DNA from: Saururus chinensis
Taxonomy: Eukaryota; Streptophyta; Magnoliopsida; Piperales; Saururaceae
Length of the DNA stretch: 64,000 bases
Direction of reading: 5' to 3'
Assembly: GCA_035235625.1 (NCBI GenBank)
Contig: CP141142.1
Coordinates: forward strand, 14,538,995 to 14,602,994
The notes beneath the pieces were generated by a model that saw only the letters and a list, made by a program, of their open reading frames with translations, had not been told where the DNA came from and made no database searches. Below, piece by piece: positions 35,940 through 48,415 of the stretch. The position numbers were made by a program, and so were the translations under genes. Each line of letters opens with the position of its first letter. Positions within the stretch are counted from its first letter, which is position 1.

Positions 35940-36222
35940 AGAGAGTAGGAAAAAAAAGAGGAGGTGGCACAAGAGGGGAGTAGGAGAAGGTGAAGATGAA
36001 ATTGAATGAAACAGGGTTGGTGGCAAAGGTGGTGGAGCTGGTGGCAAAGGTAGTGGAGCCAATGTCAGAGCTAGTGTAAATGAGAAACAATGAGTTGGTG
36101 AAGTTAAAAGGAAAGAAATGAGAAAGGGCAATTTAGATAATTTAAGCTACATGTCTGGAGGTTTACATGTGCACAAGGCTATTTTGTGTCTTACGTGAAA
36201 GTAGGAGGCATTTTGTGTAATA

Positions 36223-37145
36223 CATTGTATTCAAGAGCCATTTGGCACATTGCTCAATAAAAAATCTTGTATTGAATAAAGATTTTTACCTCATTCTATG
36301 TCGCCCAATACTCGAAAGGTATAGATTGCCTTAGCACCTTGGCATAACAATTGTAGCAAATGAAGAAGAAATCTTCTTTTATCTAGAAGAGATATTCTCT
36401 TAATGACCTTTAATTGTGGAGTAGCTCCTCCCATGGTTTTTTAATTTTTTGAAAAAGACAATGATTCTATAAAAATTACCACAAGCCTATCTTAAAAGAA
36501 AAAATTAATCTTATGGTTCAACCTTTCATTTTAGTTTTTTTTGTTTCTTTGAAAATAGTATTTTTTTGAAAAAAAAATAGTTCTTGCCCCTATCCGTGGC
36601 CATTCGACTAGCACATGGTTTGGTAGCAAAGTTTGGTTGTTGGAGGTGGCCAAGGCTTGGCCTTTATTGCTTAACCTAGTTGTAACCGCCATATTTGGTG
36701 GTAGTAGAAGCATGACGAAAGGGTAGATGGATGATGATGTCTAGGGTTTCATTTTTTTAAAAAAGGGGTATGCTTATGAAATTATGATTGGAATTGGGTG
36801 GTAATTTTCGTCCTTCTATTTTTTTGATTGGTAAATGGACGGGAGTGATCCCTCCTTTCATTAAGCTTAGAAAATTGTGTATAAATAAAAAGGGAAAAGG
36901 CATTTTCCAATACCTTATAAGATAAGGGAATTCATCCAGAGCTTTCAAAAGATGTGGCGAGTTGCACATATAAATGCATACTTCATTTTCAATTCACTTG
37001 ATGCGTTGAGTTTTGCCAATGGCTTCATTATTAATAAAAATTGTAGTTCCTCTCACTGCATGTGATAGGTGGAAGCATTGAAAAACAGGTTGAGGATGAT
37101 GGAAAGAGCAAGATGACACTGATCAAAAGATGAGATCATTCACTG
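36223..37145. other. Spacer without a recognised gene
   Basis: AT-rich. Short frames on the minus strand (36531-36713 and 36757-36969) have no recognisable domain. Confidence 0.6.
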
Positions 37146-39160
37146 TGTAACACCCCTGATTTTTGTAGGTTTTTAGAAATTTCTTGGTAATTATGCTGAG
37201 TTTTAAGTCTACTTTTAAATGAAAATGGCTATTTGGGTAAGTGAGTAGGTGGGCTCACGAGATTAGGCCAGGCTAGGTGGCACTAGCCAAGCCCGTTCGC
37301 TTTGGTGCCAAGTTGAAGCTAACTAGGTAGTGAGTTGATCCACCTTATTTTGATTTGATCTAATTGGATAAGTATAGAAGAGGAATCAACCAATCAAGGT
37401 AATTTGCCTAGAGAGGACAACACCCTTAAAGAGACCACTCTCCCTTCTCCCATTGTCACTCCCCCAATTGTACAACACTTTATATGGAAAATATTTACCT
37501 CCATCTTTGATAAAACAATTGAAAATTATAATAATCTCCTTCCATATGAATAATTGAATCAAATCAGCCAACTAAACTCATTAAAAATTTGCACCACAAA
37601 GGATACTGAGTATACAAGAATACTCAGTGGGATAACAATCTAAACAAAAACCAAAAGTTTCAAACAATATACCAAGATATGTTTGTTGGTAAATCCATGA
37701 AGCAATACACACAATCACAATCCAACATACCTTTCATTAACAAGTATTCAATTCCCATAGAGTAATCCCATTTCACGTTTTCTAGACACGATGACCTTAT
37801 CTAGGAGCTCCACTCCACATGATATTGGGCCATTACATTTCCTATAAAACCTGCGTCACCTCATCCATGTCATGAAGTGAAGGATCACTAGGGCTCATGA
37901 ACCCTAGTGTTGAGATTATGATTTCCATGATTATTGAAACCCCTGGTATTGCGCTATGCAGGTCCAATAATCTTTAAATCCTCTAGTCCACTCACAATCT
38001 AGGGAAGAAGTTCTACTTAACGCCCATCCTTAGAGAGTAAGAAGACCTTTGTCATATTTCATTCCAAACCCTATCCATGTACATGACTATAGACTCACTT
38101 AAGGAGTCAAGCCACTAAAGAATCTCTAACCTCATGTGCCAAATGCATAGTTTAGGTTCATTAACCCTTACTTAATAATGCATAGTTGACACTTTAGTCA
38201 CGTAATCAAATGCTTCAAATCATGTTACATACATAATAATCATAGCTTTCACATTTCTATATCTTTAGTTAAAAATCCAAAATTAGTTATACTATCAGTA
38301 ACCTTATAGACAGGTCAGCTACCTTGCCGATGACTATTGGTGGGTTCATCGACCTATCGAACCCTACTACAGTGGAACAGAGGTACCATCGGTAACCTCA
38401 CCGATGGGTCAACTACCTCATTGATAAGTTTATTGACATGTTGAATGCTACCAATAGTGGGATAACTGTCATATTGGCTTCTTCATCAACGTCTCACCAA
38501 TGTGTAAACCCACTGCTGATGACCAAAATATCTTGCATGCCACTTCATGCATGCAAAGTATTGTTCATCCTCTTCCTCTCGCTAGTGCATTCACCAACAC
38601 GCCAATGACCTTACGAGTGATAAAAAAAATTAAGACCAAACATTTAAAATTCGATTCAAATATGTTTTCAACATGAAACTCCAATATAAATCTTTCTTTA
38701 ATGAAGAATTAAGCTACTTGGTCCATATTTACAACAACGAAGAACGAAATTCCAAATACTCCTTGAAAATCATGTCAAACTCTTAGATTTTCTTAAATAC
38801 AACCAAAACAAAACTTCATAATCATGTTTAGATGAAGTGGTTATTCTGGTTTTGCAAAAGGGACACCTATTCTATTTTTGTTTCTCTTCTAACCCAATCG
38901 ATAGGATGATCAACATGGAGATGATGGTGTTTGTAGGTGAAGGAAGATGGAATGTACCAACATCTACAAGTAGGAATGATTCGGTGTTAGACTGGGCATT
39001 GAGAGTTTCACCGATGCATCAACAATGACATCAGCCATTTCAGCTCTCACAATTTAGTCACTGTCGGGAGAGGTCCAACACGTCAATGGAGGTATCAATG
39101 GTCATTGACACCTACACTAACATGTTGATGAGTCTAGTGATGTTACATCAGTTTATGGTT
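37146..39160 (+). mobile_element. Ty3/gypsy LTR-like fragment starting TGTAACACCCC
   Basis: TGTAACACCCCTGATTTTTG at 37146 is a typical plant Ty3/gypsy LTR start. Inside are a doubled phrase near 37600 (TATACAAGAATACTCAGTGGG) and a row of short degenerate repeats of the GACCTCACCGATGGGTCA type (38290-38470). The segment 37860-38620 recurs at 45735-46440. No coding region is recognised and the right end is unclear. Confidence 0.5.
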
Positions 39161-40121
39161 TCTAAGCGAGGTTTCTACCATTTTTATACTATTTATGAGA
39201 TATATAAGAGCATCAATTATGATAGTCGGGTAAGTAAACCCTATGTGTGATCCTTGTAATGTGTAGTTGTCCATTGACCATAGGATTTGACACTCAAGGA
39301 AACATGAGCCTAGTGTCTTATTGACTCCAAAGTATGTCCTTTTAGCCATGTGTAGGAGACTCAAGTTTGAGGGCTGACTCATGGGTCTCTGGCTCCCAAA
39401 AGGCTTGGGAGTTTTATTTATAGAGCTGCTTCCCCTGGCCTAGGAGAATTATTTCGAATGAGTTATATCATTAAAAGATGAATGACCCAGCGCAACACAA
39501 CAATGGAGGTCTTGATGATTATAGAAGTCGAGAAAATCAACTACTTAGGTATGAGCCTTTGTGGGCCTCAGTTTGATGGTGTGGATAGAGAAGGCTAGAG
39601 TATTTAACAAAAGTTTGAAGGCCAGTAGTGTAGTGGCATACATTTTAGGTTGGCGTGGTGAACATCTTGAAGTGGCTACAGAGTCATAGTGAACCATATT
39701 ATGTCTTTATTTTGTATTGGTAGATTTGCTATATAATGTTGGAATGCTTATCTTGTTGTAAGACTTGGTTCTTGTTTAGCAATTCCACTAGGTATATTCA
39801 TATTTTAAACAACTTTGTGAAGCATGTATTTAGGAGCAGTAAGCTACTAAAGGAATTAGTATGCGTGATGAGGAAGACTTTTCCACACTACTTAGAATGT
39901 ATGATTTTTGTTGTTTTTTAGTTAACTCTTAGACTATTATCAGTGACTCTAGAGACGTGAGTGCCAATTTATTTTCATTTGTGTGTACAATGTTCTAGAC
40001 ATGTAATCAACCTATTTCCTGTATGCAATGGTTACACAAATTTGATATTCATAATTTCAAAAAGCAAGGAGCACACCCCGAATATATTCTTGTTATGAAT
40101 TGTGATTTATCAACACTATTA
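39161..40121. other. Spacer without a recognised gene
   Basis: Mixed AT-rich sequence; the few frames (39143-39382 minus, 39736-39921 plus) show no domain. Confidence 0.6.
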
Positions 40122-40930
40122 TTAATTTTTAACTGTGAACTTTAAAAACATAAATTTGAAACTCTTGGGTTGTGAGAGCCGACTTAATGAGTAGAACCCT
40201 GCGAGCATAAGAAAGAAGTCTATGTTTCTAGCCAACCAACTATTTTTGAAGCTTTTAATCAGAGAAAGACATATAGAATCTCTCATCGTTCTAGAGAAAA
40301 GTAGCAGGCCAAGATAACAAATACGTAGCTCGCCTTCTTGAAAACACAATAAGGTATGGTTATAACTTCTATTAATGCAGTTTTTGGCAAAGAAGATAAC
40401 ACTCTTATTGGATTTGGAGCCAGACCAAAGGAATTTTAGAAGTTGTTCAGACATTGGACAATATAACTTGCTAAAGCGGCATTATCTTAGGAAACTAAAA
40501 AGGAGAATATCATTGACAAATAATAAATGAGATATAGGAATGACATTACTCCTTTTCATCACCTAAATAAGAACCTGTTGGTGGAAGTCATCAATGAGGT
40601 CAATTAGATCTTGATAGCCAAAATGAAGAGATAAGGGCATAAGGGGCACACTTGCTAAAGGTAAAAAGTACTAGAAAAAAACAAATCCATAATTACTCTC
40701 ATTGATCAACATTCTAAAGAATTTGGAGGAGATACACTTCATTACACTTGTAGACTAAAGAGGAGGACAACCAAGGAAACCTCAAGTAAAAGGCATATGG
40801 ATTAAAAAATATATGCCAAATTCCACACCAAAAAGAAGGTTACTTAAGACAATGGAAAGAAAACCTTGAAATTGTGCATTAGAAAAGATGTCTTAGAGAA
40901 CCTAAGATCCTAAATTGATAGGGGGAGTAA
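40122..40930 (-). pseudogene. LINE (non-LTR) reverse-transcriptase relic
   Basis: On the minus strand, from right to left, the pieces follow LINE reverse-transcriptase order. A PLCPYLFILA-like segment (about 40640-40680) stands in for the usual PLSPYLF motif. ISHLLFVNDILLF (about 40500-40540) occupies the place of the polymerase box, with its usual ADD changed to VND. FLWSGSK starts the next conserved block at about 40430, followed by EGELRICYLG where LINEs have EGGLGIR. Stops and frameshifts separate the pieces; the last open part is 40122-40454. The changed catalytic box and broken frame make it inactive. It is not obviously the partner of the ORF1 relic at 3 kb. Confidence 0.7.
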
Positions 40931-42879
40931 AAAGCATTTAGGCTACTTTAAAATTGGATGGCTAGGCAAGGCTAAGCGGTCTCAAATCTTTAAGTAAGAG
41001 ATTATTTTTCTGTCCATGGTTGAATACTTCTTATATGTATGACATGAACATATGCTTTTAGGTTTTGATGTCATTGTATGTTGTTTTCATTCATATTTTC
41101 TTCATAGGTTTTGAAAAAAAATAAAAAAAACTTCAAAAACACACACAAAAAATTAGTGCTTGCCCTTTGATTTCATACTAACTTTTTTTTTTGTAATTTT
41201 TGAATATGTCTAGCTCTTGAAATTAAAGCCATTAATTATCTTAAGCTGAACACCATAATGTGTGCTTAACATGCTTTAACTAAGAGAGGAATGCAACAAG
41301 GAGAGTAAAGATCAATTGATTTTTTTTGCTTTAGGTTGCACATCTTTGTTTTTGAAAATTTATACATATCATGCTAATTTTGAGTCAGTTTCATGATTGA
41401 AAACTGAAAGAGAATTATTTTTAACATAAGTTGACTTAGGAATTTAGATTCTAGTGGAGTCTTAGTAATCAAAATTATAAGAACTTAGCTAGATTTCTAT
41501 TTTGGATTCAATGAAAAAATTCCTTGTAAAGAGTCATAATGTTTGTACATGCTTACTTCTTTTAATTCACAAAGGAATTGTTCTAAAAAAGATTATGAGG
41601 AAAGGCTACCTACTTAGGTCGGCCTAGGTTGGTGTGAAAAATGTCATCCACTTAATATAAAAAAATATGTAGCAAAAAAATAATAAAAAAATAATGCAAG
41701 TTGAGAGGATTTAGAAAGTCAAGCATAAGAAAATTGAATTGAGAAAAAATATCATAATTCAGAAAATGGTAATAGCAAATTAATTATGAGTAAATTTCCC
41801 TATTCTTTTTAGAAAATAATGTAAATAGATTCTAGTTAAAGTGAGTCAAAAAATAACAATTACATTTTTACTAGAGTTTGAATAAATTTGTCTTATTTGA
41901 ATAAGAAAGACCTTGAAAGATTCATGAGTAAATGAGACAATAGTTAAACATTTGTGGTTCCTCCAAAAAATTAATAAAAGAAAATTAAAGTGTTAAAATG
42001 AAGAAATGAAGATTTAAAATCACAAATCAATAGAAAAAACTAATATAAGACAAGGTATAATTGACCATAATATGTGGATAAACTTAGATTAATAGTGAAA
42101 TTAATGAAAATTAACAATAGAGTTCAACATATGATAGTTTGATTGTTTTAACTTTACATTTGAGTTCAAGTGGTCGATTTAATGTGATTTTAGTTGCACA
42201 TGACTATTTTGAATTAATGGCATTTATTGTAACTTTTTAGAATTTCTAGAATTTTGGAATAAAAAGTTCAAAACAATCTATCATTGGTTTTGATTGTTCA
42301 TTCCTGAATGAACTGTTTAAAATTGGTCTTGCTTGTTTTGATGGTCGAAGCCTCAGTTCACTCCAAAATTCTTGGAGAAGCTCTATTGGGTGGTAGAAGA
42401 TGATTTTAGGAGGATTTCCCTATCTTACATGCATTCTTCGCGTTAATTTAAAGTTTTTGCTCGCACAAAACATAAGAACCAAAACTTTTTCTTTAGAGTT
42501 TTTCACATTGATTTCAATAAATTTGAACCGATAAGAATTCTTAAAATAGATATATCTCCAATCCCTTTAATTTTCATGCCATTTCATCGACTAAATCTTT
42601 AGTTTTAGAAAAAATATTTTCCATTATTTGAAAAATGCCAAAAATTGTGAATTTTGAAATTGATGGATGTCCACTATAAATTAGTTATAGGTTTAGTTAT
42701 AAAACTTTCAGATCTACCTAGGTTTTAAATTTGGGTCAATCAAGATTTGTTCATAGGGGTATTTTGGGTATTTCAAAATTAGCTGAATTTTCTTCATTTT
42801 CAATTTTTTCTAAGATCTTTAGTTATTTACTTTACTTCCTAGACTATGTCTTAGCCTTAGGATTTCCTTTTGAAATTAG
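40931..42879. other. AT-rich stretch without a recognised gene
   Basis: No frame longer than about 60 codons and no recognised repeat boundary. Since the env-like relic of a retrotransposon follows, part of this may be decayed internal retroelement sequence. Confidence 0.5.
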
Positions 42880-43872
42880 ATGGGGAAGAAGAAAATGATT
42901 CCAAAGGGGAAGAAGCTTGCCCCTGATCGAGATGAGCCAAGTGGTTCTTCATGACCTAAGAGAGAAAGACCAATTAGATTTTAGTTCTTGGTAGTCTATG
43001 TACTCTTACATCTTTCTTTCGATTGGGTATTCGATAGAGCACATTGGGTATTGTATATCCAGATGATGTCCACGTCCCAGAATTGGTATACCCTCATGTT
43101 ACTAAAGTGGTGAGAGGTACTTTTGTTTGAGTTACAACCAATATCATTGTTAGAGCTATAGATGTAGAGAATTGAGATATTTGTTATCCAATATATGGCG
43201 GCTATGTCTTTTTGGACAACAATGTCATTATTGGATGACTCACAGGCTTGGAGAGAGGACATGCGCTTGACACGACAAGTCTGGTTCATTCCATAACTCT
43301 CAACTTCAGACTCGTACACGTTATAGCTTTGGATGACATTTGGAGTGCTCAAAAGGAGATAGTAGATTAGATGATGACCCAAATCATGTATCTATTGTTA
43401 GAACAAAAATTGAGCTAGATCTGCCATCAGTTATCTTTGGTAGGATGACAACATTCGTTCATGGCCACACCCATGAGATGTTAGCATACGCATACATCCT
43501 ATCTTAGATTTTCTTGTCTCAGAGAGTGAGAGTGACCTTGATAGAGCCCATGATGACGGATATGGGTCCTATTGACAAGGCCGTCATACATAGGATGAGG
43601 TCACACACTAGGGATAGGGTCCAGAAGCCACATGAGGACTAGGAGATGCCAGACGATGCTACCAAGGAGCAGAGACTTGCACAATAGAGGAGATTAGATG
43701 ATGATGACTCAGAACCAACTACATATGCCGAGTTTATGGGCTTACGTTGATGGATGGAGCGCAAATTTGATTAGTTGGTAGATCTTGTTGTCGTTCATTC
43801 GATTTAGATGTTGAGTCTGATGTTGAGGGGGAGGACAATGATTCTAATGAACCAAATGATGCCGAGTCATAA
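42880..43872 (+). pseudogene. Env-like / 3' ORF relic of a Sirevirus-like copia element
   Basis: Opens with a basic segment MGKKKMIPKGKKLAPDRDEPSGSS, here given only as its start at 42880 (MGKKKMIPKGKKLAP), then runs through several stops and shifts. The best block is near 43165-43300 in the plus frames (ICYPIYGGYVF, TGLERGHALDT). The same block recurs in reverse at 59306-59698 (ICYPLFEGYDL, CLQGLERKSGLDT), which supports real former coding. The position 0.5 kb before a polypurine tract and LTR start matches the extra 3' ORF of Sirevirus-type elements. Function of this ORF is unknown; it is defective here. Confidence 0.5.
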
Positions 43873-44404
43873 GTTTATTTTCTTTTTATAATCTTTCTTA
43901 TGTATTTATTGTCAAAACCTTGAGGAGTTCACGATATGTACTTTTTTGTTTCTTTGGATGTATTATGAAAATATGTAGTTTAACTTGAAAATACTTTATG
44001 CCATGTGATGTTTTATGTTTTATGACATGTGATGTTTTATGTTTATTTATTTCAAGTCTTATTTACTTGTTTGACTCATAAGCTTTAATTGCACATTTTT
44101 CTTTAAATTTGGATTCACCTTTTGCCTATTTCAGACAAAAAGGGAAAGAAAAGATTATAAGAAATCAAAATTTTCACTTCATACTTAATTGAACAATACT
44201 ATGCAAAACTTTTTGCTTAAGTGTGTAGGTTAAGTACAAGTTTTACAGTTTTTCAAGATTAATTCCATATGGTCATACTTAAGTCAAAGTATAAATTTTG
44301 TATAAGTGAAGTCAATGCACTGAACTGTGAGAGTTGTAATTTTTTATTTTTATACAAATAGTATTTTTGTCACAAAATAGTATTTTTTTTGTCACAAAAT
44401 AGCT

Positions 44405-44416
44405 AAAGAGGAAGAT
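44405..44416 (+). other. Polypurine tract before the 44417 LTR
   Basis: AAAGAGGAAGAT directly before TGTTAGAAC is the arrangement at the 3' end of copia and Sirevirus elements, so the LTR to its right is a 3' LTR. Confidence 0.6.
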
Positions 44417-45630
44417 TGTTAGAACATAAGATGACATAAGTATTGTAATTGGCTAATTTCGTTGAACAAACTATGTAAAAAATGCATGTATGGTGTTAGT
44501 CTTAAAGTTTGATTAGATTAGTGCTGTGGTCGAGTAAAATTTGGTTGAAGGACTTGAAAAATAGGAGCAAACACATTCTTAAAGTTCAATGTTAAAGACT
44601 ACATTAAGTGTTAGACTTAAAAGGTATGGTATACACACTCACATACACAAATCACATAGATTTAAGTAGAAGTAATCATTAGAAATACTTTTGAGAGTTT
44701 TGGTAAAATATGGTTTAAAATCGAAAAAATATTCGTAAGTGATTGATTGTTTTTAGCACAATGTTTGAAGGATAGATCACTTAGATGCTCAGTTTTCCCA
44801 TTTTTTACTCGAGGGATCCAACTATCTATCACCTGGGTAAATGATTGACCATCTGTGAATTTCGTTCAATCTGAACAGGTGAACGATCAATCGCTTGTTG
44901 AAACGATCAATCCTTTGGTGAAAAAACTACCTACTTTAGGATTCTGGAAAAGACTCCTTTCCAAGTTGGTTTCCTTTAACACTAACCGACTTAAGACTCT
45001 ATAGAGCCGGAGATATGGATGAAATAACATAAAGAAGAACCATTATTTGAGAGAAGAGAAAAAGGATAGATCTTGTTAAGAGTTTTCCTTGACCCACCAT
45101 AGTTTTTTTGGGAAATTTATATGAGCGAATGATCAAAGAATGAATGAACAACCACTTCACACACACATCTTGAGGAGGTGTACCAAATTCTTCATCAAGG
45201 AGGTTTGAAGAAACTCAAGGAGAATAGATAATCAAATAAGGACTCTTTGATTGAGGAACTAGAAGAAGACAAAGACGAAACAGAAAGAAGAAAATTTTTA
45301 ACGATTTGACAAAGGGAGAATCATGAAGGCCAACAACAAAGAGGACTGAACAAAAAAAAAACTTTTATTGTGTTGATTCACTAGAGCTTGGTTGGTTTTG
45401 CTAGTGCATTGATTTGGTTGAGAGAGGCTATTGTGTTTTTTTATCCTAGTTGGGGCTTTCCATGTAAAAAATGATCATTGAATATTTGCATGATTGATTG
45501 GATTGCTTGATAGATTAATCATATGCTTTACTTAGGATTTCATTTTAGTTTCTGCAATATAAATACCTATGTTAGAAAGATACTATATCTTTTAATCTTT
45601 ACTTGATTTCACCTACTAGTTTTAGGAGCA
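44417..45630 (+). mobile_element. 3' LTR of a Sirevirus-like element (about 1.2 kb)
   Basis: Starts TGTTAGAACATAAG after a polypurine tract. Diverged copies lie in reverse orientation at about 34735-35938 and 57990-58444, which share its start and several internal blocks. Non-coding. The right end is placed where similarity stops, before a segment related to 37.9 kb. Confidence 0.65.
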
Positions 45631-45734
45631 ATGTCGTGATCCGATTTAGGGGTTTTGTCAGTTACAAAACTCTCACACGACTTGTACTAGATATTGGACT
45701 ACCACAAACTCAATTTTAGTCTCTACATGAAGCC

Positions 45735-46440
45735 ATCCATGCTCCATCCACTCCATGAAGTAAAAGATTCACTAAGGCTCATGCATCCTAATGGTCGAAA
45801 TTCTAACTTCATGATCATCAAAACCTAATGTATTGCGCTACATTGGACTAGTTGTGTTTTTATACTCTGATTCAATTGAACCTAACTCCGATACTAAGGG
45901 AAGTGGCCAGACATACAACTCTCACCTTTGGAGGGCCAAAATACTATGATCTTGTTTCATACTGTTCCATTATGTTTACATGGCTAAAATGGTCACTTGA
46001 GAAGCCAACCCAACACCAAGAACCTTTTCCCTTGAGTGTAATATCTTAGGTTTAGGTGACCATTCATCACAAGGATCACACACATGCCTTAAAGTTTATT
46101 TACCTCTATGTAATACATGCTTAGCAATGTCCAATCATGCATTCAAATACAATGAAGCCATGCTACTGTGCAATTATTAAATAGTAGAAAAATTGGTACA
46201 AATCATGTTAGAAATATCAAAATTTGAAGCACCATTGGTAACCTCACAGACTTGTTGGCCATGGTATCGATGACAATCGACATATCACCAACATGTCAAT
46301 TCCCTAGTAATAATGTGTTAGCTGGGATAGCTTATCTCACTGATGACACATCAACACGTCAGTCTTGGTGCTAGTGACCATAAAATATGCATGATCCTGC
46401 ATGCATGCATAAGCACCTTTCCTCTTTCTCCCTTGACTAA
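45735..46440 (+). repeat. Second copy of the 37860-38620 segment
   Basis: The same series of phrases occurs in the same order and orientation: CCATG-AAGTRAARGATCACTARGG, then a TATTGCGCTA block, a run of GGTAACCTCAC-type phrases, and finally a CATGCATGCA block before the TTTCCTCTT stretch. The copies have diverged a good deal. They are probably two fragments of one Ty3/gypsy LTR family. Confidence 0.6.
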
Positions 46441-48180
46441 CACAGACACAAACATTTCGATGACCTTGCCAATGATCATGAAGAAAATAAACAATGACCA
46501 TAATGGTTCTTTGAACACTCTTTTTCGGTCAACATGGGTAAAATCCTTTCAACTTCAAATTTCCATAGACTTTATTTCCAAAAATGGATAGTAAATCTAT
46601 CCCAATTCGAAATTGTCATTGTTGCATTTTAATAAGTAAAATAACTTGGAGAAATCAGCATGCATACATTCAATTGCATGAAGAACTTGAAGAAAATTAT
46701 TCTCGTAAAACTATTCGATTAATAAAGGAAGAAGAGTATGATCTGACTTGTATTTGGCCAAAGCTTTGTCTCTCCCTACTTGAATCCTCCAAGGTTATGC
46801 TCTCAAACTCTACACCCATGCTTAGACTATCAAAAAATTGTATCACACCCAGAATCATGAGTTTCACTCTCCTTAATTAGAGAATAACATTCCCCGGAGT
46901 CTGAAACCACATAATCACTATATTTTGTGAGATAACTAAGACATCCAGTTTCATTGAAGTGACCATCGATGTTTCAATACTTACTAATAGTAGGAAACAC
47001 AATTCATTGGTGGAGTATTGATGGGTTGGTGGCTTTCTAGTGAGAAAGAAAATTTTATGGAAATAAAAGATTATATATTTCCTTAAAAAATATGGGATGC
47101 CATAGGGTTTGTCATTGGAAATTAACTGCCGGTTTGCTAGGCCTTCGAGGCCACTAGCCATCGTTGCTTAGATTTCATGGTCACTTGGGCTGCCTAGTCT
47201 CTAGCTGCCAGTCATGGTTGGCTGTTGATAGGCCTATCAATTGTACCAGTTGTGCTGCTCTACCATATGTACTGTATGCTAAGAATGTTAAATTCAATGA
47301 TTAAATTTCTTTGATGGGTAGATAAGCTAATGATTTTATTCAGCAATTTTCAAAATGGAATGATTGTGGGAAATTTTCTTTCATAACCATTAACAATTAC
47401 CTAGTTAGCACACAAAATAAATATACTATAAGTCATGCCCTCTTTCTATAACCTTCACCCACCATTAACCTTAATAAAATCCTATTGGTTACTAGGTTGT
47501 TTCTATTTAGTATCATACATTAACCTTAGGGCCAATTAGTGGCCATGTCTAGTAGCCCAGTGGTTCTTTTGAGGAGGTCTTTAATTGAGCCCTAATAGAA
47601 TCCTAAGTGGAGTTAAATAAATAAATACCGTCTTAAACCCTTTTTCCTTACTTTGGATGCAACAAACATACTAGCATATTGTCTTGATAGTTTGGTGACT
47701 TAGATTTTTTTGATGTGTAAAGTCAATGCTACTCTTCGGAATTTTTATATATGTGAAGCTTATTTGTTAGTTGATAATCAAGGGGGTTAAATTTTAGATA
47801 TATGGGAGACAACTCTTTTAATTGGAAGATTTTTTGAAGAAAATGAATAAATTTTGATATTTGATAACTTTTTAGGGAATGCAATATCTATGTAGTTGAT
47901 GTTCTTGTTGCTTAGGATAAACTCAATCTTTGATCACAATATTGATTACTTTAAATACATAAGAACAATTCTTTGAGGTGTGGTAGGTGATGAATGTGTT
48001 ACGTTATTTGTTGCTTAATTTATTTTCTAGGATTAGTTGTGTTTGAAAAAAATATAAGATTAGAATTGACTATATTGAATTAGGAACCCTTGTAGAAAAG
48101 GGAAATAGAAAATGGTTAATCAATAAACTGATTGAGTAATGGTGGACAAAACAAGTATAGAATAAGCTATACTGAACAGG
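46441..48180. other. Spacer without a recognised gene
   Basis: AT-rich. Frames at 46584-46880 (plus) and 46877-47161 (minus) are open by chance as far as I can see; neither shows a domain. Confidence 0.5.
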
Positions 48181-48415
48181 TGGTAGAACAATTATGAATA
48201 AAAATCTGATTTATGCTAATGGAACAAATCCGAATGTAATAGTACTGTTCAGTTGGCAGCTCTAGCTGCTTAGAAAGGGAGGAGGGGGAAGGTGGGGGTG
48301 TTATAGAACAATTACCAATAAAAATTTGATTTACAATAATGGAATAGATTCGACTATAGTAGTACTTAATCTGTTGGCAGCCCTAGCTGCTGATAAAGGG
48401 AAGAGGAGAGGGTTT
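48181..48415. repeat. 120-bp tandem duplication
   Basis: The blocks at 48181-48300 and 48301-48415 align at an offset of exactly 120 bases (both contain TAGAACAATTA, ATAAAAAT, TAGTACT, GTTGGCAGC and CTAGCTGCT) with scattered substitutions. Confidence 0.9.

Larger units (their letters stand above)
32486..36222. mobile_element. Fold-back DNA element with arms of about 1 kb, split by a later insertion
   Basis: The outermost clear match is TATTACACAAAATGCCT (32486-32502) with its exact reverse complement at 36206-36222. The left arm runs to about 33455 and the right arm starts at about 33515, around a 59-base centre. The inner arms (about 32750-33455 and 33515-34262) pair over their whole length with many small differences. 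For example, TATTTAAAATTTGTTTTATT (33433 on) pairs with 33515-33537, and AATCTAACAAGAC near 32883 pairs with the complement at about 34078. The outer arms pair as 32486-32750 with about 35940-36222. Thus 34263-35939 is extra. The element encodes no protein, so it was presumably moved by a transposase from elsewhere. Superfamily uncertain. Confidence 0.85.

Noticed and set aside
46343..47161. Two open frames of 82-98 codons
   Set aside because: No domain, not conserved between the two repeat copies at 38 and 46 kb, and AT-rich like the spacer.
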